Shown here piece after piece: positions 46,548-55,839 of a stretch of 64,000 nucleotides of DNA. Within the stretch, counting starts at the first letter, position 1, and every line of letters starts with the position of its first letter. Both the position numbers and the translations under genes were made by a program. The stretch lies in assembly GCA_030615605.1 (NCBI GenBank), contig JAUWYY010000004.1, forward strand, positions 1 to 64,000, given 5' to 3'. Source of the DNA: a bacterium (lineage in GTDB: Bacteria > Armatimonadota > Zipacnadia > Zipacnadales > Zipacnadaceae). The notes under the pieces are model-generated. The model searched no databases and was not told where the DNA came from. It saw only the letters and a list, made by a program, of their open reading frames with translations.

Positions 46548-47831
46548 CTACGCCATGAATCTCTCGGCCATTGATAGTACCTGTTGGGCTGTCTTCTCCC
46601 ACGTCCGTGACCTACTCACCCAATCGTAGGCTGCTTGCCCCAAACGCTGACGCAATGGCGGCGACTGGGCGAGAACTACTATAGCTTCGGCCAACACAGC
46701 AGGATCTTCGGGGCCAACCAGGATCCCGGTCACCCCGTGCTCAATCGCCTCTTGTAACTGGCCAATGTTGGAGGCAATCACTGGTCGGGCCATGCACATA
46801 TATTCAAAGATCTTTATCGGCGAGAAATAAAATGTCGCCAATTGCGGGTGGGGGGCCACGGCAATGTCCATCACAGAGATGTATTCGGGTATCTGCTCGT
46901 GGTCTACGGCTCCGACAAAGACGGCGTCAACACCGCAAAGCTGTGATTGTCGCTCAAACTCACTCCGCCGTGGCCCCTCACCTACGGCCAGCAAACACAG
47001 ATCTGCAACATCAGTGCCAGCCATTTCTATTGCTGAGATGACAGTGGTAAGGTCATGCCACGCTTTCATGCTGCCGACAAAGCCAACGACGGTCTTATTG
47101 CCCAGCCCCAGACGGGATCGAAGCGAAGAACTAGCGACTTTCGGATCGAATTGCTCAGGATCAACGCCGTTGGGAACGATGTGCAGCTTGGGGGCAGCAG
47201 AGGGGTGCTGATCTGCCAGGTGCTCGGCAAGCTGGCCCGAGACGCATACCGCCGCGTCACAGGACAACAGTAGCTGGCCCTCCCAGTCCACAATAGCCTT
47301 CCTGAAAAGCCGTCCCCGTTCGGGCAATTCAATGGCAAAGGGAGTATTAAACTCTACAATGGCCGGCGCATCGAGGACTCTTGCCAGCTTAGGTCCTGCC
47401 AGGCTGAACAAAGATGCTCGCTCGTATACCAAATTGACTGGGCTGTCACCGAGCGCACCGAGCACCATGCGCCGGAATTGCCATAGGCGGACCTTGCGGG
47501 TGGCATAGTCCACAGCAGTGCCAACCGACCGCAGCGGACCTGCCAGTCGAGAGCCATCCGTGCTGGCCGGTTGAGCAGGCGACTTATCTGCGTCAGTTCG
47601 TATACCTCGTAGCCAGGGCCCGAGCCGCTCCCGCAACCGAAGTCTGGGCGTGAATGTATGAAGCTGGAGACGCTCAGGCAGCGCGGCGCGCCCCTGTGCA
47701 TTTACACAGCACAGCGTGACCTGATGGCCTAAGGAGGCAAAAGCCTTACAGATCTGTTGTACGTGCACGGACGACCCGGCTCGCCCGAGGACGTTTACCT
47801 CCCAATCGGCACAGATGTAAAGTATGTGCAT
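46548..47831 (-). CDS. GT4 glycosyltransferase
   Basis: A 427-aa GT-B enzyme: opening MHILYICADWEVNVLGRAGSSVHVQQICKAFASLGHQV, VPNGVDPEQFDPKV, KTVVGFVGSMKAWHDLTTVISAI, LLAVGEGPRRSEF, IAVAPHPQLATFYFSPIKIFEYMCMARPVIASNIGQLQEAI and GILVGPEDPAVLAEAIVVL. The residues where GT4 members have E-x7-E read SPIKIFEYMCMARP, as in FucT/WcaI-type relatives. It is longer than its neighbours because of an inserted loop at about 75-110 (SPAQPASTDGS). Located 58 bases from the flippase gene. Confidence 0.9.
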   Translation of the reverse strand: MHILYICADWEVNVLGRAGSSVHVQQICKAFASLGHQVTLCCVNAQGRAALPERLQLHTFTPRLRLRERLGPWLRGIRTDADKSPAQPASTDGSRLAGPLRSVGTAVDYATRKVRLWQFRRMVLGALGDSPVNLVYERASLFSLAGPKLARVLDAPAIVEFNTPFAIELPERGRLFRKAIVDWEGQLLLSCDAAVCVSGQLAEHLADQHPSAAPKLHIVPNGVDPEQFDPKVASSSLRSRLGLGNKTVVGFVGSMKAWHDLTTVISAIEMAGTDVADLCLLAVGEGPRRSEFERQSQLCGVDAVFVGAVDHEQIPEYISVMDIAVAPHPQLATFYFSPIKIFEYMCMARPVIASNIGQLQEAIEHGVTGILVGPEDPAVLAEAIVVLAQSPPLRQRLGQAAYDWVSRSRTWEKTAQQVLSMAERFMA

Positions 47832-47844
47832 CCGCGCGATACTC

Positions 47845-49059
47845 CTAACGCAGTGGCTCAGAGCAGCACTGACGTTGAAATAAATCCAACATCTGCCTTG
47901 CTGACTTGATAGAGTTAAATTCAGAGACTATCTTCTGCCGTGCGCCCGCACCTAGACGTTGGCGAAGCTGGGGCTGCTCAATTAGCTGTCTCAAGGCCGC
48001 CGCCAGGGCATCAACAGATTCTGGAGCGACAAGGAACCCCGAACTGCCGTCGTCGATTAGCTCGAGTATGCCACTAATTGGTGTACTAACGACGGGTAGC
48101 CCGGTGGCCATGGCTTCCATCAAGGAAACTGGAATGCCGTCGCGATCGCCGTTTGAATCGATCATACAGGGGAGGGCGAAAAGGTCGGCGGCGTGGAGCT
48201 GTTCCAACACTCTTTCCTGCGAACGCTCACCGACGAACTCTACGCAGTCTGCTAGTTGCAGTTGCGAAGCAAGGCTGACTATACTTTCGTATGCCGTGCC
48301 ATTGCCGATGAGTCTGCACCGAAAGGCCACTCCCAGCTCCCTAAGCACGGCACATGCCCTAATGAGCACGTCAATGCCCTTCTTGGGCACAAACCGGGCT
48401 ACGCATAGAATCGTCGGCACATCTGAGGCTGACCGTTCTACTGGATGAAACTTTTCGACGTCTACTCCGCAGTGAACTACGTAAACTGGGGTATCGCCCA
48501 CTGGAATATTGTCGTAGATGAAGCGTTGATTGAAGCGAGAAACAGTCACGATGAAGTCAGCAGAGGCTGCTATTCTGACAAGGATCGAGTCCTGGACAAA
48601 CAAGTCGGCGGCGTGGACGGTGAAGCTGAACGGAATCCCCGTGATCGCAGAGACGTAGTGGGCAGCAAGCGCTGCATCAAAAGCAAAGTGAGTGTGAAGG
48701 TGCTCGACTCCCTGGGAAGCGACCCGTGAGGCGAGGCTCGGTGAGAAGAATAGAGCCTGCTTGCCCCCGTGACGGCTGGCATAGCGAAACCACTGCAGAT
48801 ATCGTACCGGGTGACGCACGATGGCACCAGTCAGTAGCGAGGCATTCCGAGTCGGGTGATCCGCCGCATACCAGGTCTTGCGCGCCCATTGCGCCGCGAC
48901 AGAGTGGCGGGGCGCTGCAGCAGGACGATTCAGCGAGATGCTGCATACATCTGCACCCAGCCTCGCCAGCCCCGACATCTCCTGGCTGACAAACGTCTCG
49001 GACAAGTTGGGGAATCGCTCATTTATGTAAGCTACGCGCACTATCGACATACCCCCCAA
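47845..49059 (-). CDS. GT4 glycosyltransferase
   Basis: A 404-aa enzyme: VAYINERFPNLSETFVSQEMSGLARLGADV is the characteristic opening of colanic-acid/amylovoran-type GT4 proteins (WcaL-like). HLHTHFAFDAALAAHYVSAITGIPFSFTVHAADLF, HCGVDVEKFHPV, LCVARFVPKKGIDVLIRACAVL, and IPVSLMEAMATGLPVVSTPISGILELIDDGSSGFLVAP follow. The start may be 49059 or, in frame, MSIVRVAYI at 49050. It lies 13 bases upstream of the GT4 gene that follows it on the minus strand. Confidence 0.92.
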   Translation of the reverse strand: MGGMSIVRVAYINERFPNLSETFVSQEMSGLARLGADVCSISLNRPAAAPRHSVAAQWARKTWYAADHPTRNASLLTGAIVRHPVRYLQWFRYASRHGGKQALFFSPSLASRVASQGVEHLHTHFAFDAALAAHYVSAITGIPFSFTVHAADLFVQDSILVRIAASADFIVTVSRFNQRFIYDNIPVGDTPVYVVHCGVDVEKFHPVERSASDVPTILCVARFVPKKGIDVLIRACAVLRELGVAFRCRLIGNGTAYESIVSLASQLQLADCVEFVGERSQERVLEQLHAADLFALPCMIDSNGDRDGIPVSLMEAMATGLPVVSTPISGILELIDDGSSGFLVAPESVDALAAALRQLIEQPQLRQRLGAGARQKIVSEFNSIKSARQMLDLFQRQCCSEPLR

Positions 49060-49141
49060 TGGGTACGGCTGCTACGCATGGTCAACACTACGGACTGCTC
49101 GCAGGTCAACATAGCTATAGGCCCGCGGCGGCAGTCTTGCG

Positions 49142-50821
49142 TCACGTGTGCTCTGAGCTATTTGCTGAAGAGCGCCGATCGGCAACCCGGCCAGTCGCTA
49201 CCACACAGGCGCACAGCGTCATATACACGATGCCCGGTGTCGGGTTCATCATGAACCCAAAGGGTTCGCCGTCGAAGAGCATGGTCACCGAGTAGGCAAG
49301 CCATCCTGCAGCCAGCCCCACGAACAGCCAGTTGGGCTGCTTCAAGTTGTTGCGTCCCAGCAAATGCCGAAATGCGTGCCGGGCGACGAATAGGAAGAAG
49401 ATGGCGAACCCGACCAGGGCGACCAACCCAGACTCCGCGCCAATTTGCATATATACGTTGTGCGGATGCCCAGAAAACTGCTGGTGGCTGGGCAAAAGCT
49501 GCCCATATTTACTGTACTCCGCGCCAAACATGTCGATGCCTACACCAAACAGTGGATGAGCAATGATCATGCGAAATGCTGCCGTCCACAGAGTCCAGCG
49601 GTGCTCACTATATACTAGCTCAAGATCTACCATGCCTGGCTCGACGGCCACAACTGCCCAGGAAAGCAAAATCGGGTAGAACAGGCCCCCCAGTGTAACC
49701 AGAACGAGCAAAGCTATGATCATCCAAGTGCGATCTTTGGCCACCTTGGCTAGACCTAGCGCCGCCAATCCAATGGCCAGGCCGACATACGCTGTTCGCG
49801 AAGCCAAGCTCAGTTGCAATCCAACAAACAGCACCAAGCTCAAAGCCCACAAAGCCTTTTGCAGCAGTCGGCGCTCTTTCAGGGCCAATACAACGGCGAG
49901 GGGAATCACACCTGCCAATATCTGGGCACTAATGTTGATATGCAGGTCGGGGAAACCTATCGCGAGCCGGAATCCCAGGGTAGCCGCCTCAAAGTGTCGG
50001 ACGAAATAGAAGCCCATAAGGCAGGCTAGCCCCAGGCCGGCAACTAGATACTTGGCAATGTGCTTTATGTCAGTGGCGGAACGCAGCGCAAGGGCTACCA
50101 GGCAGAAAACGACTATCGGCGAGATTATGAGGATAAGGTAGGTGGCAAAGCTCCGGGCAGGATCACTACTGTTTAGCACGGATGGAATGAACGAAACACC
50201 CAGCAGGCAAGCGCTTAGCAGTGCGCCTCGAGAGGCCGCCACGGAGTATCCCCGCAGCAGGCAATTACCCACAGCTATCACTGCCAGGCTCCCCAGCAGA
50301 ATCGTTGAGCCGAGCGACCAGTGTTGGGTGACTGGCGGGGAACTCACCCCGAGAACACCTGCCAGAGGCAATAGGAGCAGATACACACCGATAGCGTGGG
50401 TCAGCCGCCCGGTCAACACCAGACCAAATGACAGAAAGGTCAGGACTAGGCAGCCTATCAACACGGCGGTGTAGGTGCTACCAATTTGACCGGAAGCTAC
50501 AAGTATAATGGCCGCGCCGACCCCCGCAAGCGTCGCCATTGCGGCATGCCATAGGGGATGTGTAGGAGATGCTGCCGCTGCCCGAGACGCCGGGCCAGCC
50601 GAACAGAACCACACAAGCGCAGCGATGGCCAGGCCCGGCAGTAAGAGATTCCTGGCCAATGAGGCGGCACTGAACTCAGCAGTCAGGTTCAACAAGGCCG
50701 CCCCAGAACTGGCACCAAAGATCGCACATGCTATTACTACGGCTCTCGAATCCAGATTCCGGTGCCATTTGGCAGCAACATGTCCCAGAGTGCTGCGGTC
50801 AGAAGATAGTTGTTGGCTCAC
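49142..50821 (-). CDS. O-antigen ligase/polymerase-like membrane protein
   Basis: A 559-aa protein with roughly twelve hydrophobic segments and the Wzy_C/O-antigen-ligase domain: SRTAYVGLAIGLAALGLAKVAKDR, then the periplasmic loop SEHRWTLWTAAFRMIIAHPLFGVGIDMFGAEYSKYG, SHQQFSGHPHNVYMQIGAESGLVALVGFAIFF. The R in EHRWTLW and the HPHNVYMQ motif are the conserved points. It joins or ligates polymer repeats outside the inner membrane. The start is GTG at 50821. Position at the head of the transferase run, after the methyltransferase, suggests an operon start near here. Confidence 0.88.
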   Translation of the reverse strand: MSQQLSSDRSTLGHVAAKWHRNLDSRAVVIACAIFGASSGAALLNLTAEFSAASLARNLLLPGLAIAALVWFCSAGPASRAAAASPTHPLWHAAMATLAGVGAAIILVASGQIGSTYTAVLIGCLVLTFLSFGLVLTGRLTHAIGVYLLLLPLAGVLGVSSPPVTQHWSLGSTILLGSLAVIAVGNCLLRGYSVAASRGALLSACLLGVSFIPSVLNSSDPARSFATYLILIISPIVVFCLVALALRSATDIKHIAKYLVAGLGLACLMGFYFVRHFEAATLGFRLAIGFPDLHINISAQILAGVIPLAVVLALKERRLLQKALWALSLVLFVGLQLSLASRTAYVGLAIGLAALGLAKVAKDRTWMIIALLVLVTLGGLFYPILLSWAVVAVEPGMVDLELVYSEHRWTLWTAAFRMIIAHPLFGVGIDMFGAEYSKYGQLLPSHQQFSGHPHNVYMQIGAESGLVALVGFAIFFLFVARHAFRHLLGRNNLKQPNWLFVGLAAGWLAYSVTMLFDGEPFGFMMNPTPGIVYMTLCACVVATGRVADRRSSANSSEHT

Positions 50822-51016
50822 TGCGGATCATCCCTCAGTGTGTCGTATGACCTATGAACTACTATTGGAGCAGTGTCGGCGCAGTCTCTCGCGGTTCTCG
50901 GCGACTCGGCTTGCTGTCAACTCCCAGGCGCAAACTGTTCTCATTCGACTTGGGTGGCATAAGAGCAGACCAGTTCCTATGTGCCCACAAGCAATAAGAG
51001 CGTCCTGACCTATCCT

Positions 51017-51733
51017 TCAGTCTTCTTTGCGAGCTCGCCAAATCAGGTGCCCGGCCATCTCCAGGCACTTGCGCTCTCGATAGTCGCGATAGGATTCTTC
51101 ACTTGAGGCTCGTCGTAGCGTCTGCCGAATCTTCCATACCAGGCAACGGAGTTCAAAGACTAATCGGATTGCCGGAACAAGCAAACGCGCTCCCACGCGC
51201 CCAACGAAATGATAAGCGACCAGTACAGGCCCGTGGATCCCTGCGACAATTTGTACGTCTACAAAGCCACTCTCGCGCAGCAGGTGGTTCATTCCATCAG
51301 CACTTGCATGAAAGAAGCAGACGTCGTGGCCCGGCTCGAGATACGAACTGGACCCCACCAGCACACCGCCTGGCTGCAGAATTCTCCGGACTTCTGCAAG
51401 CAAGCTCTGTGGAGCGCGAACATGTTCCAGCACCTGTTGGCAGAAGACCGCCTTGAATGTGCACCCACCGAAGGGCAAAGCATCACCGTCTCCGCAAACG
51501 AATTTGGTTCGCAGCGTTGTGAATGGAGTCACTGGATCTAGCCCCACCCAGGTGTAGCCCTGGGTCTGTATCTGGTCTCTCATCCTCTGGTCTCCGCAGC
51601 CCAGGTCGAGACACCAACCACTTCCCGGCGGCAAGGAATCCGGGAGATTGGCAAACCAGCCGTGCCAGCATCGCTCAAGCAAGCTTTGTTCAGCGGTCTT
51701 CTGATTTGGCGACACGCGTTGCGGTTGTACCAT
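51017..51733 (-). CDS. SAM-dependent methyltransferase (class I)
   Basis: A 238-aa Methyltransf_11-type protein: GWCLDLGCGDQRMRDQIQTQGYTWVGLDPV (motif I), FVCGDGDALPFGGCTFKAVFCQQVLEHVRAPQSLLAEVRRILQPGGVLVGSS (motifs II-III) and a hydrophobic patch near the end. It is the first gene of the minus-strand cluster and may methylate a sugar or lipid precursor. ATG at 51733. About 195 bases without a gene follow to the ligase gene (50822-51016). Confidence 0.85.
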   Translation of the reverse strand: MVQPQRVSPNQKTAEQSLLERCWHGWFANLPDSLPPGSGWCLDLGCGDQRMRDQIQTQGYTWVGLDPVTPFTTLRTKFVCGDGDALPFGGCTFKAVFCQQVLEHVRAPQSLLAEVRRILQPGGVLVGSSSYLEPGHDVCFFHASADGMNHLLRESGFVDVQIVAGIHGPVLVAYHFVGRVGARLLVPAIRLVFELRCLVWKIRQTLRRASSEESYRDYRERKCLEMAGHLIWRARKED

Positions 51734-52226
51734 ACTTGTAAGGTCGCGCCTTGCGTTACGCCTTAATCTTGCAATAGCCTAGCATTTGGTGAGGTAAGGT
51801 ACCACGGATAAGAAGATCCACGATCAGCACCAGGTCATCCCCATTTGCCCGAGAATGGCCAATGCTCTGGCGGCAGCCGCCCAACCGCATGCTGCAATAT
51901 GCGTTCCGTAATGGCTGGCCGCGGAGGCTAGCGAAGGAACACCGTCAAGGTGGGTAGGACGGTGACGACAGGCGCTGAGGTGGCGGCGATCGCGTGTCCG
52001 GTCTGTATCATCCAGATCAGCCACGGTCTCGCCGGTACAATGTTACGTTCGATAGAGGGGCAAGAGTTCGGATTTTGGGGGGTCCCGGGGAGTCAGCGCG
52101 TATGATAGCCCGTTTTTTTCGCGCAACGGGCTTTTTCTTTGCGTTGGACAATGTCTGTTTCGGTAGGCATATCAGAGGTGCTATCAACAAAAATGCCAGA
52201 CGCCAGGCAGAATTGCCCGCGCCTGG
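51734..52226. other. Gene-poor region upstream of the polysaccharide cluster
   Basis: About 490 bases with no convincing gene on either strand; the small frames here have no ribosome-binding site and no family likeness. It should hold the promoter of the minus-strand cluster, but I see no clear pair of boxes. The only distinct structure is the hairpin at 52107-52140. It ends at the guaA remnant. Confidence 0.5.
52107..52140 (+). terminator. Rho-independent terminator-like hairpin
   Basis: AGCCCGT (52107-52113) pairs with ACGGGCT (52126-52132) around a T-rich loop of 12 bases, followed by TTTTTCTTT on the plus strand. This is the normal form of an intrinsic terminator, but no plus-strand gene ends just upstream, so it may belong to a lost gene or a small RNA. 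Confidence 0.5.
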
Positions 52227-52547
52227 CTACTCCCACTCGCTGGTGGTAACCGCTCGCAGGATCATCGGATAAGCGTAGGTGCGCTCATCACCCATCACTC
52301 CCACCGACTGCAGGTCAGCAAAGACGGCGAAGCTCTGAGCGATCTGGTCGGAAAGCCCGGCACCATGTAGTTCGTCGTGGAAAATGGCATCGGCGGCCCG
52401 CACTATCTCCAGGTGCTTGGCCGTGACCTCGCCGATGATGCGTACCGCCAGGCTGGGACCAGGGAACGGCTGGCGGTTGACAATCTCCTCGGGCAAGCCC
52501 AGCCGTGGGCCAAACGTCGTACGAGCCTTAAAGGGTGACTCCGACTA
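52227..52547 (-). pseudogene. guaA: GMP synthase, 3'-terminal fragment
   Basis: The frame reads [40 protein letters not shown]-type sequence, with the conserved [37 protein letters not shown] and YPMILRAV of the GuaA dimerisation domain, then ends at TSEWE. A normal GuaA continues for some 35 residues (to the invariant PPATIEWE end), so even the tail is shortened. Upstream it begins in mid-domain and is closed by a stop near 52553. No ATPase or amidotransferase parts are present. This is an isolated gene piece, maybe carried by a recombination event. Confidence 0.8.
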
Positions 52548-52941
52548 TCAAAAGTGGGTCCAGTAGGCGCAGCACTACGTCAAGCTGCTGCGCTGTAGTG
52601 AGATACTCGACTTTGTGTTAAGTGAAAGCCTGAGTATCGGTCACTGTCCCTGGGATAATCATTTGAGCTGTGAGCCCTGTGTGATTGCAGATGTGATTGA
52701 TGTGGCCATCAGACTTGCAATAAACGGTTTCTCCGGGCCCTGGGGTCGGCAAGTAGCGTCGGGCAGGAAGCTAGCCACTGAGCAAGGAAATAGAAAAGCA
52801 AGCACTGCAACTGTCCCGAGCAGGTGACTGATGCTAAGCAACCCACGGGCAGCCCGCTGCTGGTGAACGTTTGAGGTGGATGCCCCTGCGAGGAGCGCTT
52901 GGCGGACTTCTTCCAGTAAGCAAGCCGCCTATCACTATACT
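52548..52941. other. Gene-poor region before the MFS gene
   Basis: About 390 bases. The frame on the plus strand with [11 protein letters not shown] before a stop at 52565 does not resemble a known family, and the frame at 52659-52841 minus is a hydrophobic open stretch without support. I see no terminator or promoter that is convincing. Confidence 0.4.
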
Positions 52942-54174
52942 ATGAATGACGCCGACTGCCATCTATCTCAAAACGATCTTGAACACAATTCTCAGCGTAC
53001 CCCGACGGGTGGGCCACGCAACCAGCGTGGCGATCTGATCACCATAACGGCGCTGAGCGCAGGTCACTTCAGTTGTGACGCCTACCTGAACTTTCTGCCG
53101 CCCTTGTGGCCGGTACTCAAGACTATCTACGGTCTCAACAACACGGCAATTGGCTTGCTGGCTGGGGTGATGTCGCTCATAGCCAACTTCGGACAACTCA
53201 TTTTCGGCTACATCGCCGACCGTCTGCACATACCGCGGGTGGTGCTCATTGGCGTGCTGATAACTGCCATCTGTGTCAGCGCCATTGGCCTGGCACCCTC
53301 GTTTGGATGGACTGTAGCACTGATCCTGTTCGGCGCAACTGGTGTTGCGCTTTTTCATCCCCGCGCAGCGGCTCTGGCAACGACATGGCGCGGGGACCAG
53401 CGTGCCTTCGGACTCAGCATCTTCGGGGTTGCTGGAACGTTTGGCGTTGCCGCCGGTTCGATGGCCGGTGTAGCACTGTACCAGTACTGGGGTTCTCTGC
53501 ATGGGTTGCTGCCGGCGGTGGTGGTGGGACTGGTAATCGGCTTGTTCGTCGCCATAGTCAACCCAGAGCGGGATAGCCCGGCCGCGGCCCAGCAGTTTCG
53601 ATTGCGCCAGCATTTGCTGCCACGACTGGGCCAGATGATGCCGGTGCTTATGGTCATAATTTTCCGCACCACCACCCTGACGGCATTTGTCAACTTCATG
53701 CCGGTGCTGATCAGTGTCAAAGGGGCTTCTTTGACGATGGGAGGCTTTGCCCTATTCGTGCTCGCGGTTGGTACCGCGCTGGGAGCTTTGGTCGGGGGCA
53801 GACTCGCTCTGACAGTCAATGAACGCCTGCTGACTGCCACAACCTTACTAGGCGCCGGCCCCTTGTTGATCTTAGCGGTGGCCAGCAGTGGCAGTGCGGC
53901 TTTGGTAGCACTGTTCCTGGGTGGGTTCTTGCTGCGATGTGCCGACTACGTCAACATTGCACAGGCTCAGGCAATAATGCCTGAAGGCGCCAGCACTGCA
54001 GCGGCGTTGGGCATGGGAGCCTCGTGGGGAGTAGCGGGGATGGTAGCACCACTGGTGGGTTACCTCGCTGACAGTCACGGCGTCGCTTACGCCTTGTACG
54101 CTACGACGATTCTGCCCGGTGCAGGCGCACTACTGGCCTGGCTTCATCCCGCTCTGAGTGGCTCCAAACATTGA
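52942..54174 (+). CDS. MFS transporter (fosmidomycin-resistance/Fsr-like)
   Basis: A 410-aa carrier with twelve membrane segments. The opening after a polar N-terminus reads LITITALSAGHFSCDAYLNFLPPLWPVLKTIYGLNNTAIGLLAGVMS, and FGYIADRL is motif A (with the reduced form seen in the Fsr branch). ALFHPRAAALATTWRGDQRAFGLSIFGVAGTFGVAAGS matches the middle of the Fsr group; GLFVAIVNPERDSPAAAQQ is the central cytoplasmic loop. Such transporters export drugs or metabolites. The ATG at 52942 is the first with a plausible N-terminus; a longer frame begins at 52876. No regulator is adjacent. Confidence 0.85.
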   Translation: MNDADCHLSQNDLEHNSQRTPTGGPRNQRGDLITITALSAGHFSCDAYLNFLPPLWPVLKTIYGLNNTAIGLLAGVMSLIANFGQLIFGYIADRLHIPRVVLIGVLITAICVSAIGLAPSFGWTVALILFGATGVALFHPRAAALATTWRGDQRAFGLSIFGVAGTFGVAAGSMAGVALYQYWGSLHGLLPAVVVGLVIGLFVAIVNPERDSPAAAQQFRLRQHLLPRLGQMMPVLMVIIFRTTTLTAFVNFMPVLISVKGASLTMGGFALFVLAVGTALGALVGGRLALTVNERLLTATTLLGAGPLLILAVASSGSAALVALFLGGFLLRCADYVNIAQAQAIMPEGASTAAALGMGASWGVAGMVAPLVGYLADSHGVAYALYATTILPGAGALLAWLHPALSGSKH

Positions 54175-54351
54175 CACACACCATAGCGATAATCCGGCCG
54201 AAAGCCAACGCTCCCCAACGGGACGCCAGCTATTCGCCCGTTTGTCCTTCAACACACAGCCTATTCTCTTTGTTCTCCGGCTACACCGCTGTGGCGCGGG
54301 TTTCTGGGAATGGCTGGGCAAGACTGCCAACAGTTTCCTCGTCACCATCGC

Positions 54352-54561
54352 TTATGCGTGCTCTTCTCTTGCCACGAGATCAGTCGCCCGCGGCACATGC
54401 ACCTCGATCCAGACCGGCTGCGAGTCGCCCTTCTTCACATCGAAGATGCAGTTTAAGAGTAGCAGATCCAGCAGCTTTCTTTTCTCGCTTTGGGGCTGTG
54501 AGAGCCAGAGCGAGTAGGATGGCTGAGACAGGCGCAGTGTCTTGACTTCCACATCAATACA
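54352..54561 (-). pseudogene. Possible serine recombinase C-terminal remnant
   Basis: The last 70 codons of a longer unsupported frame (to 54879) read VEVKTLRLSQPSYSLWLSQPQSEKRKLLDLLLLNCIFDVKKG, close in pattern to the element at the left edge of the window (QLLELADKSHDLYTAQPPAEQRRLLDCVV). Spacing of the helix and the PPxEKRRLL-type motif fits the C-terminal end of large serine recombinases, but the closing xYRxPFD motif is not seen. The rest of the protein is missing. It lies between the MFS gene and the aldolase gene, opposite strand. Confidence 0.4.
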
Positions 54562-54762
54562 TGGCCGGCTGGTCGCGAGCACTTTCCTCCAGCGCGCCGG
54601 CAATTCACTTGTTGGCTCAGCCCATACGCCCGGGGTTGCGACCTTCGACCTGGACCAGCTTGAGATGATGAGGTGGGAAAAGAAGGGAATCATGTGTTGG
54701 ATGAAGAACTCCGTTATGACAGACCTGCGGGCAAGACTCCACCACTGAAAGGCGTAGACCAC

Positions 54763-55764
54763 ATGACCGAAAACCCAGAACAACACACTGCCGCGGAAAA
54801 AGGTTCGTGGGTAACCTGGCGGCCTGAGATCAAGGTGCTGGATTGCAGCATTCGTGACGGCGGGCTGATAAACGACCACCGATTCGAGGACGGCCTGGTA
54901 CGAGAACTCTATCAGACCTGTGCAGCAGCCGGCATTGACTACATGGAGCTAGGCTACAAGGCCTCAAAGCGGATCTTTGCCCCGGACGAATTTGGGACCT
55001 GGAAATACTGTGACGAGGACGATATCCGGCGCATTGTTGAAGACAATCCCACCAATGTGAAGCTCTCCGTGATGGCTGATGCCGAGCGTACCGACTACCA
55101 TGAAGACATTCTGCCAGCCGCCGACAGTGCGCTAGACATGGTGCGCGTCGCCACCTACATCCACCAGATACCTACTGCCATTGACATGATCGAGGATGCT
55201 CATCAGAAGGGCTATGAGACTACCGTCAACTTGATGGCTATTTCGGTCGTTCAGGACAACGACCTTGACGACGCGCTCGAGGCTCTTGGCGAGACCGACG
55301 TTGGCACGATCTATCTGGTGGATAGCTTCGGCGCCTTGTACTCCGAAGAGATCCAGGCTTTGGCCCGTAAGTACTTAGCTATCACCGAAGCCACCGGCAA
55401 GCAGTTGGGCATCCACTGCCACAACAACCAACAACTGGCCTTTGCTAACACCATCGAAGCCATCATCCTGGGGGCGAATCGTCTTGATGCGACTGTGGCA
55501 GGCCTGGGGCGTGGCGCGGGGAATTGTCCGCTGGAGCTGCTAATCGGGTTCTTGAAGAACCCGAACTATCAGCTACGTCCTATCCTGCAGTTCATAGAGC
55601 AACATGTCGTCCAACTGCGTGAGACAATGAGATGGGGGTACGACATCCCCTATATGATAACTGGTCAGCTAAATCAGCATCCGCGCGAGGCTATCAGGTT
55701 GCTGGAAAGCGATGAGCCGGGTGCTCTTGTTGAGTTCTTGGACATGGTGATTGAGCAAGTATAG
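54763..55764 (+). CDS. DRE-TIM metallolyase/aldolase (HMGL-like)
   Basis: A 333-aa TIM-barrel protein. EIKVLDCSIRDGGLINDHRFEDGLVRELYQ contains the DCSIRDGG form of the DRE-TIM motif; later strands include KLSVMADAERTDYHEDIL, VDSFGALYSEEIQAL, GIHCHNNQQLAFANTIEAIILGANRLDATVAGLGRGAGNCPLELL (the metal-binding HCHNN and GLGRGAGN). This is the 4-hydroxy-2-oxovalerate-aldolase / isopropylmalate-synthase superfamily, but the DmpG partner domain is absent. Members with this wording occur in surface-polysaccharide clusters, where a sugar-acid product has been proposed. ATG at 54763 follows a weak GAAAGG. Confidence 0.85.
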   Translation: MTENPEQHTAAEKGSWVTWRPEIKVLDCSIRDGGLINDHRFEDGLVRELYQTCAAAGIDYMELGYKASKRIFAPDEFGTWKYCDEDDIRRIVEDNPTNVKLSVMADAERTDYHEDILPAADSALDMVRVATYIHQIPTAIDMIEDAHQKGYETTVNLMAISVVQDNDLDDALEALGETDVGTIYLVDSFGALYSEEIQALARKYLAITEATGKQLGIHCHNNQQLAFANTIEAIILGANRLDATVAGLGRGAGNCPLELLIGFLKNPNYQLRPILQFIEQHVVQLRETMRWGYDIPYMITGQLNQHPREAIRLLESDEPGALVEFLDMVIEQV

Positions 55765-55839
55765 GGCTCCCCGACCTCAGTGCGTGTGGGTGGCTATTTC
55801 TTTGGACACTCCTATCGGTCGGGGCAGTGCCTGTTCTCC

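Noticed and set aside
55769-55824. Inverted repeat CCCCGACC/GGTCGGGG between the aldolase and beta-barrel genes.
   Set aside because: The loop is about 40 bases and there is no T run, so it is too weak to call a terminator.
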